Source: Bacillota bacterium
GTDB taxonomy: Bacteria; Bacillota; Clostridia; Christensenellales; SZUA-584
Assembly (NCBI GenBank): GCA_023406895.1
Contig: JAEXTV010000021.1
Location: 248,001-312,000 of the forward strand
Direction of reading: 5' to 3'
DNA length: 64,000 nt
Shown: one piece after another, positions 19,082-26,912 of the stretch
Layout: every line of letters starts with the position of its first letter
Position numbering within the stretch: position 1 is the first letter of the stretch
Notes under the pieces: generated by a model
The model's database searches: none
What the model saw: only the letters and a program-made list of their open reading frames with translations
What the model was told of the DNA's origin: nothing
Position numbers and translations under genes: made by a program

Positions 19082-20788
19082 TTATGCTGTCATCTCTTCT
19101 TCCTGCTCGGGCAAGCAATAAAATGAGCGAAAATCGCTGCTTTGGTTCAACAAATCATCAAATGATCCCAAATCAGCTATTCGGCCATCCTGCATAAATA
19201 TGATTTGGTCATATCGGCTTAAAAGCTCAGGTCTTAAATTGTGTGTAATCGTAATCAGCGTCATATCGTTAAGATTGAGCAAGCCGTCTTCAATTGTATA
19301 AGCAGTCTGTTTGTCAATGGCAGCCGTTCCCTCATCCAAAATCAACACAGGTGTTTTTTGAATCAAAGCCCGCGCCACAGCCACACGCTGCCGCTGTCCG
19401 CCTGAAAGATTACTGCCGTTTTCACCTGCAAATGTGTTAAGTCCGTCAGGCATATCTTTAAGAAACAGACTGACACCGCTTTGTTCCAAAGCCGTTTGCA
19501 ATTCATTGTCTGAGCATGAACGCTGCAAAAGAATGTTATCCTTAATGCTGCCGCTGAACATGTAGACGTTCTGATGAATCACAGAAACCATGCGGCGAAG
19601 CTTTTGGACATCGAGTGACTGTATATCGGCTCCGTCAAAAAGAATGTTTCCGTGATAATTTGCATATGTGCCGGTCAACAGCTTGATCAGTGTGGACTTA
19701 CCTGAACCGCTTTGCCCCACAATGGCATATTTACCATTCTTTTTAAATTCCAGAGACAGGCCTTTTAAAACAGGCATGATGTCATCATATGAAAAAGCCA
19801 CATTATCTAAACGAATATCCTTCTCAAATACAGGTTTTTCCTTGCCTGTAAACGTCGTATCCTCATAATCCGACAACATATCAAGGCGCTTCAGCACCGG
19901 CTTTATGCCCTGCACCTTCGGCATGCCATCCATCACTAGCATCAGCGGATTCACAAATGAACTGCTGAGCTGGATCAGCGCAAGCAATACGCCGGCAGAA
20001 ATTTCACCGATTAAAATGAGGTAAGCGCCGATAAAAAACCCGGAAAATACAGTGATGTACGCCAGCACTTCAGATACGCTCTGGTTCATCACAGTCAGTT
20101 TATCGGCCTTGAATTTTGCCACAGTGCTGTCTTCATTATGTTTGTTATAATCAGTTTGAACAAGCTGATCCAAGCCGTACGACTTGATCACTTCATAACC
20201 GGACAGTATATCTTTAACTTTTGCAGTAAATGCGGCCAGCTTATTCGACACTGTCTCCTGTCTGCGCTGAAGAGCTTTGCCAAAAAGCATCGGGACGATA
20301 AGCATCAATAGCAGGCAGCCAATCAGGCAAAGCCCGATAACAACATTGATGGAAAAAAGGACGGCCACTGCTGTGATAAACATCACAGCGTTTTCGACGA
20401 TGATGATCAGCGGCTGAATACCGTTTTCTTCGATAATCTTTATATCATTTGTGACGGCAGACAAATAATCAGCTGTATTGACGCTGGTGAAATCCGGTGT
20501 ATTGCGTCGCAGTATGCCGCTGAAAACGCGGCTTCTCAGTTGTCTTATGATTCTGCTTATCAAAAGCTTGCTGAGCACTGAAGCCAAAAAGCTTAAAGCC
20601 CCCATGCCAAGAAGATAGGCCACAGAAATGATGATAATTCTTTGGAACCCAGCCATATCCTTGCTGACAGCCGTATCCGTCACGTTCTGAAGAATCAGCG
20701 CAATAAAAACGTATGCCGCCGAAACCGCTGCGCTCAGCAGTACGGTCACAGTAAACAACACCTTGTTTTCTCTTATCAGTCTTCTCAT
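19082..20788 (-). CDS. ABC exporter, fused permease-ATPase half-transporter
   Basis: A 568-residue type IV ABC half-transporter: six transmembrane helices in about 1-300, then a nucleotide-binding domain with GQSGSGKST (Walker A), LSGGQRQRVAVARAL and VLILDEGTAAID. It should work as a homodimer exporting a peptide, lipid or drug. I start at 20788 (MRRLIRENK) because AGGAG lies upstream; the longer frame runs through the promoter and operator. The promoter (20835-20863) and operator (20807-20824) are shared in type with the ArsR-like regulator gene directly upstream, so it is very probably controlled by that regulator. Confidence 0.9.
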   Translation of the reverse strand: MRRLIRENKVLFTVTVLLSAAVSAAYVFIALILQNVTDTAVSKDMAGFQRIIIISVAYLLGMGALSFLASVLSKLLISRIIRQLRSRVFSGILRRNTPDFTSVNTADYLSAVTNDIKIIEENGIQPLIIIVENAVMFITAVAVLFSINVVIGLCLIGCLLLMLIVPMLFGKALQRRQETVSNKLAAFTAKVKDILSGYEVIKSYGLDQLVQTDYNKHNEDSTVAKFKADKLTVMNQSVSEVLAYITVFSGFFIGAYLILIGEISAGVLLALIQLSSSFVNPLMLVMDGMPKVQGIKPVLKRLDMLSDYEDTTFTGKEKPVFEKDIRLDNVAFSYDDIMPVLKGLSLEFKKNGKYAIVGQSGSGKSTLIKLLTGTYANYHGNILFDGADIQSLDVQKLRRMVSVIHQNVYMFSGSIKDNILLQRSCSDNELQTALEQSGVSLFLKDMPDGLNTFAGENGSNLSGGQRQRVAVARALIQKTPVLILDEGTAAIDKQTAYTIEDGLLNLNDMTLITITHNLRPELLSRYDQIIFMQDGRIADLGSFDDLLNQSSDFRSFYCLPEQEEEMTA

Positions 20789-20806
20789 AGCATTCACTCC
20801 TAATAT

Positions 20807-20824
20807 ATTAGATGTATATCTAAT
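20807..20824 (-). promoter_or_regulatory. Operator for the ArsR-type regulator, in front of the ABC exporter
   Basis: A perfect inverted repeat TTAGAT-GTAT-ATCTAA, extended by one A/T pair on each side, sits just downstream of the -10 box where a bound repressor would block transcription. The same half-sites with N4 spacing recur in front of the regulator gene at 21961-21976. Confidence 0.75.
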
Positions 20825-20834
20825 TCTAATGAAC

Positions 20835-20863
20835 ATTATATTTAATTGTTAGATTTATGTCAA
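20835..20863 (-). promoter_or_regulatory. Consensus sigma-A promoter of the ABC exporter
   Basis: TTGACA (20858-20863) and TATAAT (20835-20840) with exactly 17 bases between, both perfect consensus on the minus strand. Expected transcription start is at about 20828, immediately before the operator. Confidence 0.85.
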
Positions 20864-20922
20864 TATAGTTAGACAAAAATAAAAGCCGCTCATTAAAAAA
20901 TGGGCGGCAACTTAAACTCTAC

Positions 20923-21945
20923 TTATACGAACGTCTTTTCCAGCGATTTAATGAAACGGCGAACGGCTTCACTTTCGATATGGTAATACACTTTTGATTC
21001 GTGCTTGGTGACGCCAACAAACCCGCAGGTCAGCAGCACACTCATATGATGAGACATGGTCGCCGCAGTGAGCCCAAGCTGTTCGGCAATTTCCAAATTG
21101 TACATGGGTTTTTTCTTTATCAGCCTTAGTATCTCGAGGCGGCTGGCATCTCCGAATGCTTTTAAACACCGAAGCATCGTGTTGTTGTCAGATTCATCCT
21201 GACTTGTAAGCAACGAACTGAGTAAGCCGTAATAACAGCTATTCGAAAAAACCATTTGCGATATCGGGAATGCCAGAGTCGGATACACATCCGCTTTTTT
21301 TGAAAGCAATTTCTTTATTTTACCGAACAACTCCGTTTTTTCTGCTTTCATAACAGCGGTGTATTGATCAATCAGCTCGTTAAGCGTGGCACTGATTTTG
21401 TGATGTGCCGCTTCAAATGCCGGTTTATTGGCATCAATACTGCCAACAAGCTGCCGGAATCGCATCTTCGGGCTGTTCATTATTTGCAGCAGCTTCCACT
21501 TTTCATTATCGGAAAACGGGCAGCTGTCAATAAAAGAGATATGCTCAGAGTTTAGCTCTTTCTCAGGCTTCATTTGATACATTTCGCAGATTGAATGAAT
21601 AATTTCCGCATTAATTTCGCTGTCTGTCAATGTGTCAATTGAATGAATGAGGCTTCGATTTTCCACAAGCAGGCTTAGAAACAGCAGCAGCAGCCCCGTT
21701 TCGATACCGTCAAAAAACAGAGCATCGCTGACACCCGGTTGGTACTGCAATTTAAACGACTGTACGTATTCATCAAAAACGGGCATGTTCTTGGAATAAA
21801 AGTCTTCGCCGTTCACACCCATCTCATTCAGGGCCAGTACCGTTTCATTTCGAATGATATCCGCATTTCGGCTTGAAAAGATGAGACCTGCGGTTTCAAA
21901 AAGAGGATCAAGCTTGTCAAAACAGGTAATGGGCAAAATAGTCAC
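20923..21945 (-). CDS. ArsR-type winged-helix transcriptional regulator with long N-terminal domain
   Basis: A 340-residue regulator. The C-terminal about 85 residues (DASRLEILRLI...MYNLEIAEQLGLTAATMSHHMSVLLTCGFV...YY) form an ArsR-type winged helix. The N-terminal about 250 residues are an unassigned, mostly helical domain, presumably for ligand sensing. Its promoter carries the same TTAGAT-N4-ATCTAA operator as the downstream ABC exporter, so autorepression and exporter control are likely. GTG 21945 is the annotated start, but TTG 21936 has better spacing from GAGGTG. No CXC metal motif of classical ArsR is seen. Confidence 0.8.
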   Translation of the reverse strand: MTILPITCFDKLDPLFETAGLIFSSRNADIIRNETVLALNEMGVNGEDFYSKNMPVFDEYVQSFKLQYQPGVSDALFFDGIETGLLLLFLSLLVENRSLIHSIDTLTDSEINAEIIHSICEMYQMKPEKELNSEHISFIDSCPFSDNEKWKLLQIMNSPKMRFRQLVGSIDANKPAFEAAHHKISATLNELIDQYTAVMKAEKTELFGKIKKLLSKKADVYPTLAFPISQMVFSNSCYYGLLSSLLTSQDESDNNTMLRCLKAFGDASRLEILRLIKKKPMYNLEIAEQLGLTAATMSHHMSVLLTCGFVGVTKHESKVYYHIESEAVRRFIKSLEKTFV

Positions 21946-21960
21946 CTCGCATACGTACTG

Positions 21961-21976
21961 TTAGATATCCATCTAA
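21961..21976 (-). promoter_or_regulatory. Operator in front of the ArsR-type regulator gene
   Basis: Perfect inverted repeat TTAGAT-ATCC-ATCTAA, the second occurrence of the motif found at the ABC exporter, positioned seven bases downstream of the -10 box. Confidence 0.75.
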
Positions 21977-21983
21977 TGAATCG

Positions 21984-22012
21984 ATTATAATTCACATTGC
22001 ATTCGTTGACAA
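21984..22012 (-). promoter_or_regulatory. Promoter of the ArsR-type regulator gene
   Basis: TTGTCA (22007-22012) and TATAAT (21984-21989) separated by 17 bases on the minus strand, directly followed by the operator. Same architecture as the exporter promoter. Confidence 0.8.
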
Positions 22013-22399
22013 GCCTCTTGTCAGTTGTACAGCCAGATAAATGATTATGAAACATTTTGTGAGCTGGAAAACAACAGCACTAAAGCTCTAAATGCTGTTA
22101 TTGTTCTCGCATACCTTTTTACGCCATCTGCTGCCAATCCGTGAACAACGCTCAAAAATTTTATATTACACATTGCAACGATGTCTTTTATCGGATAAGG
22201 AAAACAAAGTGATCACATCCGGTATATCCCGAAGGGTGATCGTGTTTCTAACAACGACGGATCGCAGCTTGTTCCTCTGCAAGGTAGGTTTACAGGCTTA
22301 CGGACGGCTTCTGCTGCAATATTGCAGAACTTAGCTGATGCCGCAGGACGCCAATAGATTAAGCCGCCCTCCAAAGGCGAACTTAATAAATAATTCGGT
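22013..22399. other. Intergenic region, no recognisable gene
   Basis: About 390 bases between the regulator promoter and the tocopherol-cyclase-like gene. Short open frames exist on both strands but lack ribosome binding sites and recognisable content. A 14-base palindrome CTGCAATATTGCAG is at about 22311. No terminator for the upstream minus-strand gene was found. Confidence 0.4.
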
Positions 22400-23383
22400 T
22401 TATGGCCCAAAAACAGCATCCTTAAATTTTTTGCTGTCAAGCAGCTGCTTCTCGTCCAGCATTTCGAGCCCGCCGTTCTCAAAATGTGCCGAATACATTG
22501 TTTCGGTTCCTCTGCAAACGGAGATATCGTAAATGCAGTTCACACTCTCCCGTATGACGCGGTTCATACCCTCTTTGGATGGTGCCATGAGGTTCCCGAA
22601 TGAATCGCTTCGGGCGATAATGCAAAGCCTTAGCTTGCCTTTCTTCAGTTCAACGGTGAGGCAGCCATCCCCCCTGCTGATGCCGGCAACCTTTCCCCCG
22701 TTATACGTCGCAAAGCGCATCTGCCTGCCCTTCGCGTTCAGTACGGCAATCAACCCGTTAAACCGGATATTTTTAACAGGAATGCGCGCAATCGCACATA
22801 CCAGCGCGTCTTTGCCGCTGCCGCACTGCATCCATATCCAGCTTGACGGGAATTCCTCTCCCCAGTCTTTCTCAATATACCCGTCCGCGCCGTCAAACTT
22901 CAACGTGTTTCCTTCAAAGCACACATCACCCTTGACGCTATGCCAGAGGCTTAATATCCCGTGGTTGCACTGCATTTTGGGCAGATATGAAAACGGCCCC
23001 ATGATAGACGGCGATAAAAGAGTTGTCCGCAATGGTACATGGCCGCTGTAACGCAGATTTGCCGTGAGACCGATTTCGGGTAAGCTCAGGTTTATCTCGT
23101 GTATGGAAAAGCAGTTGCCGCCAATGCACAGCTCAAAATACCGCGGATGGCATGTAAACTCACCCGCCGGATATGATAGAAAGTAACTCTTGGGCGGAAA
23201 TCCCACAATTAACTGTATAAACGCTTGGTCTTTGCTGCTGTCGGTGCCGCGAAACAGGCCCGGTATCACCACAAAAACCCCTTTATCACAGGCATGTTTA
23301 TAATACCATCCTTCAAAATAAGGACGGCTGGAATGTTTGCCGTGATACTGTTCAGGTGAAAACGGCAGCAGATGATGGCCCAT
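22400..23383 (-). CDS. Tocopherol cyclase-like (CrtC/lipocalin-type) protein
   Basis: A 327-residue protein whose PYFEGWYYKHA near the N-terminus and DGYIEKDWGEEFPSSWIWMQ in the middle are the signatures of the tocopherol cyclase-like family, a double beta-barrel fold related to hydroxyneurosporene hydratase. Plant members cyclise tocopherol precursors; functions of Clostridia members are unknown, and tocopherol synthesis is not implied. No signal peptide. It starts three bases after the stop of the FAD/Rieske oxidoreductase gene with GAGGAGC as ribosome binding site, so the two form an operon. Confidence 0.85.
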   Translation of the reverse strand: MGHHLLPFSPEQYHGKHSSRPYFEGWYYKHACDKGVFVVIPGLFRGTDSSKDQAFIQLIVGFPPKSYFLSYPAGEFTCHPRYFELCIGGNCFSIHEINLSLPEIGLTANLRYSGHVPLRTTLLSPSIMGPFSYLPKMQCNHGILSLWHSVKGDVCFEGNTLKFDGADGYIEKDWGEEFPSSWIWMQCGSGKDALVCAIARIPVKNIRFNGLIAVLNAKGRQMRFATYNGGKVAGISRGDGCLTVELKKGKLRLCIIARSDSFGNLMAPSKEGMNRVIRESVNCIYDISVCRGTETMYSAHFENGGLEMLDEKQLLDSKKFKDAVFGP

Positions 23384-23386
23384 CAG

Positions 23387-24886
23387 TTAAAGCTCCTCGT
23401 CAATTTGCTCAAGTGGCTCTATCGCCGGGTTTTCCAGCACATCGCCGGTCATAGAAAAGCGCGATCCGTGACACGGGCAGTCAAACGAATGCTCTGCCGC
23501 ATTGTATTCCAGCGGGCATCCAAGATGTGTGCAATGCGCTTTAAAGCAGGCGGTATGGCCATCTCCATCTTTATAAACAGCCAGCGCACGTCCGTTTATT
23601 CTCAGCACAGCGCCTTCTCCCGGTATCACGTCATCCAATGTGCCGCTGGGAATTAACGCGTTGCCGGCCGTAAACTCATAAACCGCTTCGCCAGCCTGCT
23701 TCACAAATCCACCCGCGGATGCGACGGGCGAAAAACGTTTGGGACTGAATACGGCTCTGATTTCGGAATTAAGTGTGTTATTATCCGTGATTTCATCCGT
23801 AATCATGATCGAACCAGCTGCGCTGTTGGTCATACCCCATTTGTCATAGCCCGCCGCGACATAGATTTGGGGGCCATGTTCGTAAACGCTGCCCACATAT
23901 GGGATATGATCCAGCGTCCTGCCATCCTGTGCGGACCAGCCGTAAACGGCTTCGGCACCCGAAAATGAGCTCACCAAAAATGCGTTCAGCGGTTCAAGCC
24001 CCGTATCCTGCTGATCTTCCTTGGCCGTTCTGTGCCCAAAGCCGCCAACAAGCAGCCATGGTTCTCCGGTTAGAGAGAGGGATCGGACCGAACGCACCGG
24101 GTCTCCCGCGTTGATGTACATGCCGGAAGGCCCCTGTTGGCGCGCGGCAATCAAGTAAGAGCGCCGCTGATGAATTCTAAGAAAGTAAATCCCGGGAAAT
24201 TCAAACATTGGATACCCTGTTGCAAGCACCACATTTTGTGCGTGAACTGTTCCGTTTTCCAGATGAACCGTGATACCGTGTTCGTCCCGGTCAAGACCGA
24301 TGGCTTTTGTCCTTTCCTGAATAGGCACACCCTTGTCGCTCAAGGTTTTGGCGAGAGCGTATAAGTATTTGAGCGGATGAAACTGCGCCTGATTTTTAAT
24401 TTCGAGTGCACAGAGGATTTCGTACGGAAGCTGCGTTTTCTTAACGATCTGCGCTTCAATGCCGAGCCGTTCATAGGCCGCCATTTCATTGATCACATCA
24501 TGTTCTTCCGCTGCGGTCAGCGCGTAGAGGTAAGCGTTTTGCGTTTCAAAATCGCATGCAATATGAAGCTCATCCACGAGCGATTTGATCAGATCAAGCC
24601 CTGCATTGTTCGCAACATAATATGCGAGTGCTTTCCCGTCTGACAGCTTCGAAAGCCGAATATCATGCTGCACCGTAATCTTTGCCGTCGTGTGCCCGCT
24701 GGTGCCGCTGCCCACCTCATTCGCTTCAACCAGCGCCGTTTTCACGCCCGCGCGCGCGAGGAGCAGCGCCGTCGTAACGCCGGTGAGGCCGCCGCCGATC
24801 ACAACGGTGTCATAGGACTTTGCCAATGGCATATCCGGAAAGACCGGTTTTTGCGCAGTATCTATCCATAAAGATTGTCTTTTCAT
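23387..24886 (-). CDS. FAD-dependent oxidoreductase with C-terminal Rieske [2Fe-2S] domain
   Basis: A 499-residue fusion. The N-terminal DAO-type flavoprotein begins with the dinucleotide-binding motif VVIGGGLTGVTTALLLARAG and has the second conserved site GGFGHRT and a C-terminal IYVAAGYDKWGMTNS. Residues about 410-499 are a Rieske domain with CTHLGC and CPCHGSRF, ligating a 2Fe-2S cluster through two Cys and two His. The substrate is unknown. Similar fusions occur widely in Bacillota. It is the first gene of a two-gene operon with the tocopherol-cyclase-like protein. Confidence 0.9.
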   Translation of the reverse strand: MKRQSLWIDTAQKPVFPDMPLAKSYDTVVIGGGLTGVTTALLLARAGVKTALVEANEVGSGTSGHTTAKITVQHDIRLSKLSDGKALAYYVANNAGLDLIKSLVDELHIACDFETQNAYLYALTAAEEHDVINEMAAYERLGIEAQIVKKTQLPYEILCALEIKNQAQFHPLKYLYALAKTLSDKGVPIQERTKAIGLDRDEHGITVHLENGTVHAQNVVLATGYPMFEFPGIYFLRIHQRRSYLIAARQQGPSGMYINAGDPVRSVRSLSLTGEPWLLVGGFGHRTAKEDQQDTGLEPLNAFLVSSFSGAEAVYGWSAQDGRTLDHIPYVGSVYEHGPQIYVAAGYDKWGMTNSAAGSIMITDEITDNNTLNSEIRAVFSPKRFSPVASAGGFVKQAGEAVYEFTAGNALIPSGTLDDVIPGEGAVLRINGRALAVYKDGDGHTACFKAHCTHLGCPLEYNAAEHSFDCPCHGSRFSMTGDVLENPAIEPLEQIDEEL

Positions 24887-24928
24887 CGTGTTTATATCTC
24901 CGTTTCATGTATTATCCTTATTTTGCCG

Positions 24929-24968
24929 CAAAAATAAAAAACCATGTAAACAACGTTTTTACATGGTT
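24929..24968 (-). terminator. Intrinsic terminator downstream of the hydrogenase-like gene
   Basis: AACCATGTAAA/TTTACATGGTT stem of 11 bp followed on the minus strand by a TTTTTTATTTTT tract. It lies about 210 bases after the hydrogenase-like stop and 43 bases before the oxidoreductase start, separating the two transcription units. Confidence 0.8.
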
Positions 24969-25042
24969 AAGATCGTAGACTATTGACCCTGCCGCTGCAT
25001 GCGATGATGTGAAAAAGCTGCGGATTAAAATTTGTTTAATCA

Positions 25043-25121
25043 TCAATCCTCAGTCAGCTTCGCTGACGGAGGATTGCGGTACACATCGATGATACACCGC
25101 GGGTGATCATATCACCCGCTT
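25043..25121. repeat. Two adjacent palindromic hairpins
   Basis: A 13-14 bp hairpin with a TTC loop (AATCCTC-GTCAGC half at 25045, one mismatch) is followed 30 bases later by GCGGGTGAT-cat-ATCACCCGC, a perfect 9-bp stem at about 25100. They lie in the 290-base gap after the hydrogenase-like gene. They could be REP-like repeats or additional terminators. Confidence 0.45.
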
Positions 25122-25177
25122 TCATATTACAGTCAATCGCTATGAGATAGGTAAGCCAATTGATCTGTTGCAAACCG

Positions 25178-26413
25178 TTATCTTTTATTATCAAAATCAC
25201 GCATAAACATGTTTTTCTTTTTCATCAGGCTTTCCGTGCTGTCAAAGCCGAGTCTTTTAAGCATTTCAAAAACAAACGGGTTATCAACCGGCGTTTTTTC
25301 TTCAGTCCGTGCCGCGTATTCATTGACATTGCGCGTACCCTGTTCCTTATCAATAATGATGCGCGGCCCACCGACGCAGCCGCCCACGCAGCCCATGCCT
25401 TCTAAGAAGTTGGCGTCGAGTTTGCCTTCCATCACATCCTTCAGCATCGTCTTGCATTCGGGCACACCGTTTGCCTGCCGTGCCTTCACCTGCAGATGTC
25501 TGCCCGGCGCTATGCGCTTCACCGTTTCGGCAACGGCTGTGCTGACACCGCCCGTTCGCGCATAGAGACGCCCCGCGGCCGATGAATGATCGCGCAGGTC
25601 TTCCTCAAGATTATTGGGCTCAATACCGGCCGCATTAAAAATATCGGCCATCTCCCGGAACGTGAGCACATAATCCACCGCATCCGCAATATCGGCCTGA
25701 CGCGCCTCAGCCTTTTTCGCGATACACGGCCCGATAAACACGGTTATTGCCTCGGGGTGCAAATGCTTCACGGCACGCCCGCTTGCCACCATGGGTGAGA
25801 CGGACGGCGGCATATGCGGCACCAGCTCGCCATACACCTTTTCTATCATCCCCACCCAAAGCGGGCAGCAGCAGCTTGTGAGCACAAAGTCTTCTTCCTT
25901 CTTTATCGCTGCATCGAATTCGAGCGCTTCCTTGAGGGTCAGGATATCCGCAAACAGCGCCACCTCAATCAACCCCGTAAACCCGAGCATTTTAAACGCG
26001 GTGCGCAGCCGTCCCGGCGTCATATCCGCGCCGAATTGGCTTAAATATGCGGGCGCAATCAATGCGTATACAGCGGCACCTTTGTTGATATGGTCAAAAA
26101 TCGGCACCACTTCTTTGATCTCCACAAGATTGTGCGCATCGCAGGCGGCAATGCAGTCTCCGCATCCCACGCAGCTGTCCGCTATCACCACATTGCCGTT
26201 TTCATCTCTTGTGAGTGCGTCATAAAAGCAAACGTTCGTGCATTTGTCATCGTCGCAGCCGCATGAACCGAGCCTTACCACGGGCGGATACGTTTTCGGA
26301 TTAAGCAGGCAATTGAGTGAATGCATATCACAGTCTTCATTAGTCAAAGAATCGATAGTGTTTTTGACTGAAGATGTCACGGCCTTCATATAAAGTTCAT
26401 CAAAGCTGGTCAT
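25178..26413 (-). CDS. [FeFe]-hydrogenase-like protein with two [4Fe-4S] ferredoxin motifs
   Basis: A 411-residue protein. Residues about 50-110 hold two 4Fe-4S binding motifs (CGCDDDKCTNVC and CVGCGDCIAACDAHN). The rest matches the hydrogenase large-subunit C-terminal domain with three H-cluster motifs: TSCCCPLW (usual TSCCPxW, here with an extra Cys), GPCIAKKAE (usual MPCxxKxxE, Met replaced by Gly) and EGMGCVGGCVGG. The four cluster ligands seem kept. The changes resemble divergent or sensory-type hydrogenases, so H2 turnover is uncertain. Its start overlaps the deoxyinosine glycosylase gene by 14 bases. Confidence 0.82.
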   Translation of the reverse strand: MTSFDELYMKAVTSSVKNTIDSLTNEDCDMHSLNCLLNPKTYPPVVRLGSCGCDDDKCTNVCFYDALTRDENGNVVIADSCVGCGDCIAACDAHNLVEIKEVVPIFDHINKGAAVYALIAPAYLSQFGADMTPGRLRTAFKMLGFTGLIEVALFADILTLKEALEFDAAIKKEEDFVLTSCCCPLWVGMIEKVYGELVPHMPPSVSPMVASGRAVKHLHPEAITVFIGPCIAKKAEARQADIADAVDYVLTFREMADIFNAAGIEPNNLEEDLRDHSSAAGRLYARTGGVSTAVAETVKRIAPGRHLQVKARQANGVPECKTMLKDVMEGKLDANFLEGMGCVGGCVGGPRIIIDKEQGTRNVNEYAARTEEKTPVDNPFVFEMLKRLGFDSTESLMKKKNMFMRDFDNKR

Positions 26414-26912
26414 CGTCCGTTCTCCTTATGTATGGTAGTATTCGCTGCCAATCCTTCAAGCGCTTCTCGAAAGAAATAGCGTGGGCCGGGCTGGTGGATC
26501 CGAGCCGTTCAAAAGAGAGGCCATGAAACTCAAAACCGACATGCCGCGCAAATGTATCAAACGCTTTTTGGCCATTGAAGAATATATGCGTGATTTTCGG
26601 ATGAGCGGCGAATAACGATGCAAAATCGTTCACGACGGCGTTCTTTATGTGCGCGTCGAGACTGGACTCCCTTTCACAGCTTTTGATCACATCCCAGAGC
26701 GCAATGTGATGCCGCAGCAGCATGCCGATACGGTCTTCGTAGTCCTCATGAAACGGTTCATCCAGCAGCGTGCTCATCAGCCGCCAAAAAGCGTTCTGAG
26801 TATGACCGTAATACTGCTGTTTGCGCAGCGATTCCTTTCCGGGTATGGAACCGAGTATCAGTATGCGGCTCTGCTCGTCCGCAATCGGTCCGAAAGAATA
26901 AATCGTATTCAT
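26400..26912 (-). CDS. DNA-deoxyinosine glycosylase (uracil-DNA glycosylase superfamily)
   Basis: A 170-residue protein of UDG family 6, which removes hypoxanthine from deaminated DNA. Motif 1 LGSIPGKESLRKQQYYGHTQN (shortened: GSIPGKESLRKQQYYG) and NAFWRLM are typical, as is the second motif FFNGQKAF and the C-terminal GSTSPAHA. Length matches the family (about 165). ATGA overlap with the U32 gene upstream and 14-base overlap with the hydrogenase-like gene downstream indicate one operon, although the three functions are not obviously linked. Confidence 0.88.
   Translation of the reverse strand: MNTIYSFGPIADEQSRILILGSIPGKESLRKQQYYGHTQNAFWRLMSTLLDEPFHEDYEDRIGMLLRHHIALWDVIKSCERESSLDAHIKNAVVNDFASLFAAHPKITHIFFNGQKAFDTFARHVGFEFHGLSFERLGSTSPAHAISFEKRLKDWQRILPYIRRTDDDQL

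Noticed and set aside
22092..22334. 80-residue plus-strand frame upstream of the ArsR-type regulator gene
   Set aside because: No ribosome binding site, no recognisable content and low-complexity hydrophobic start.
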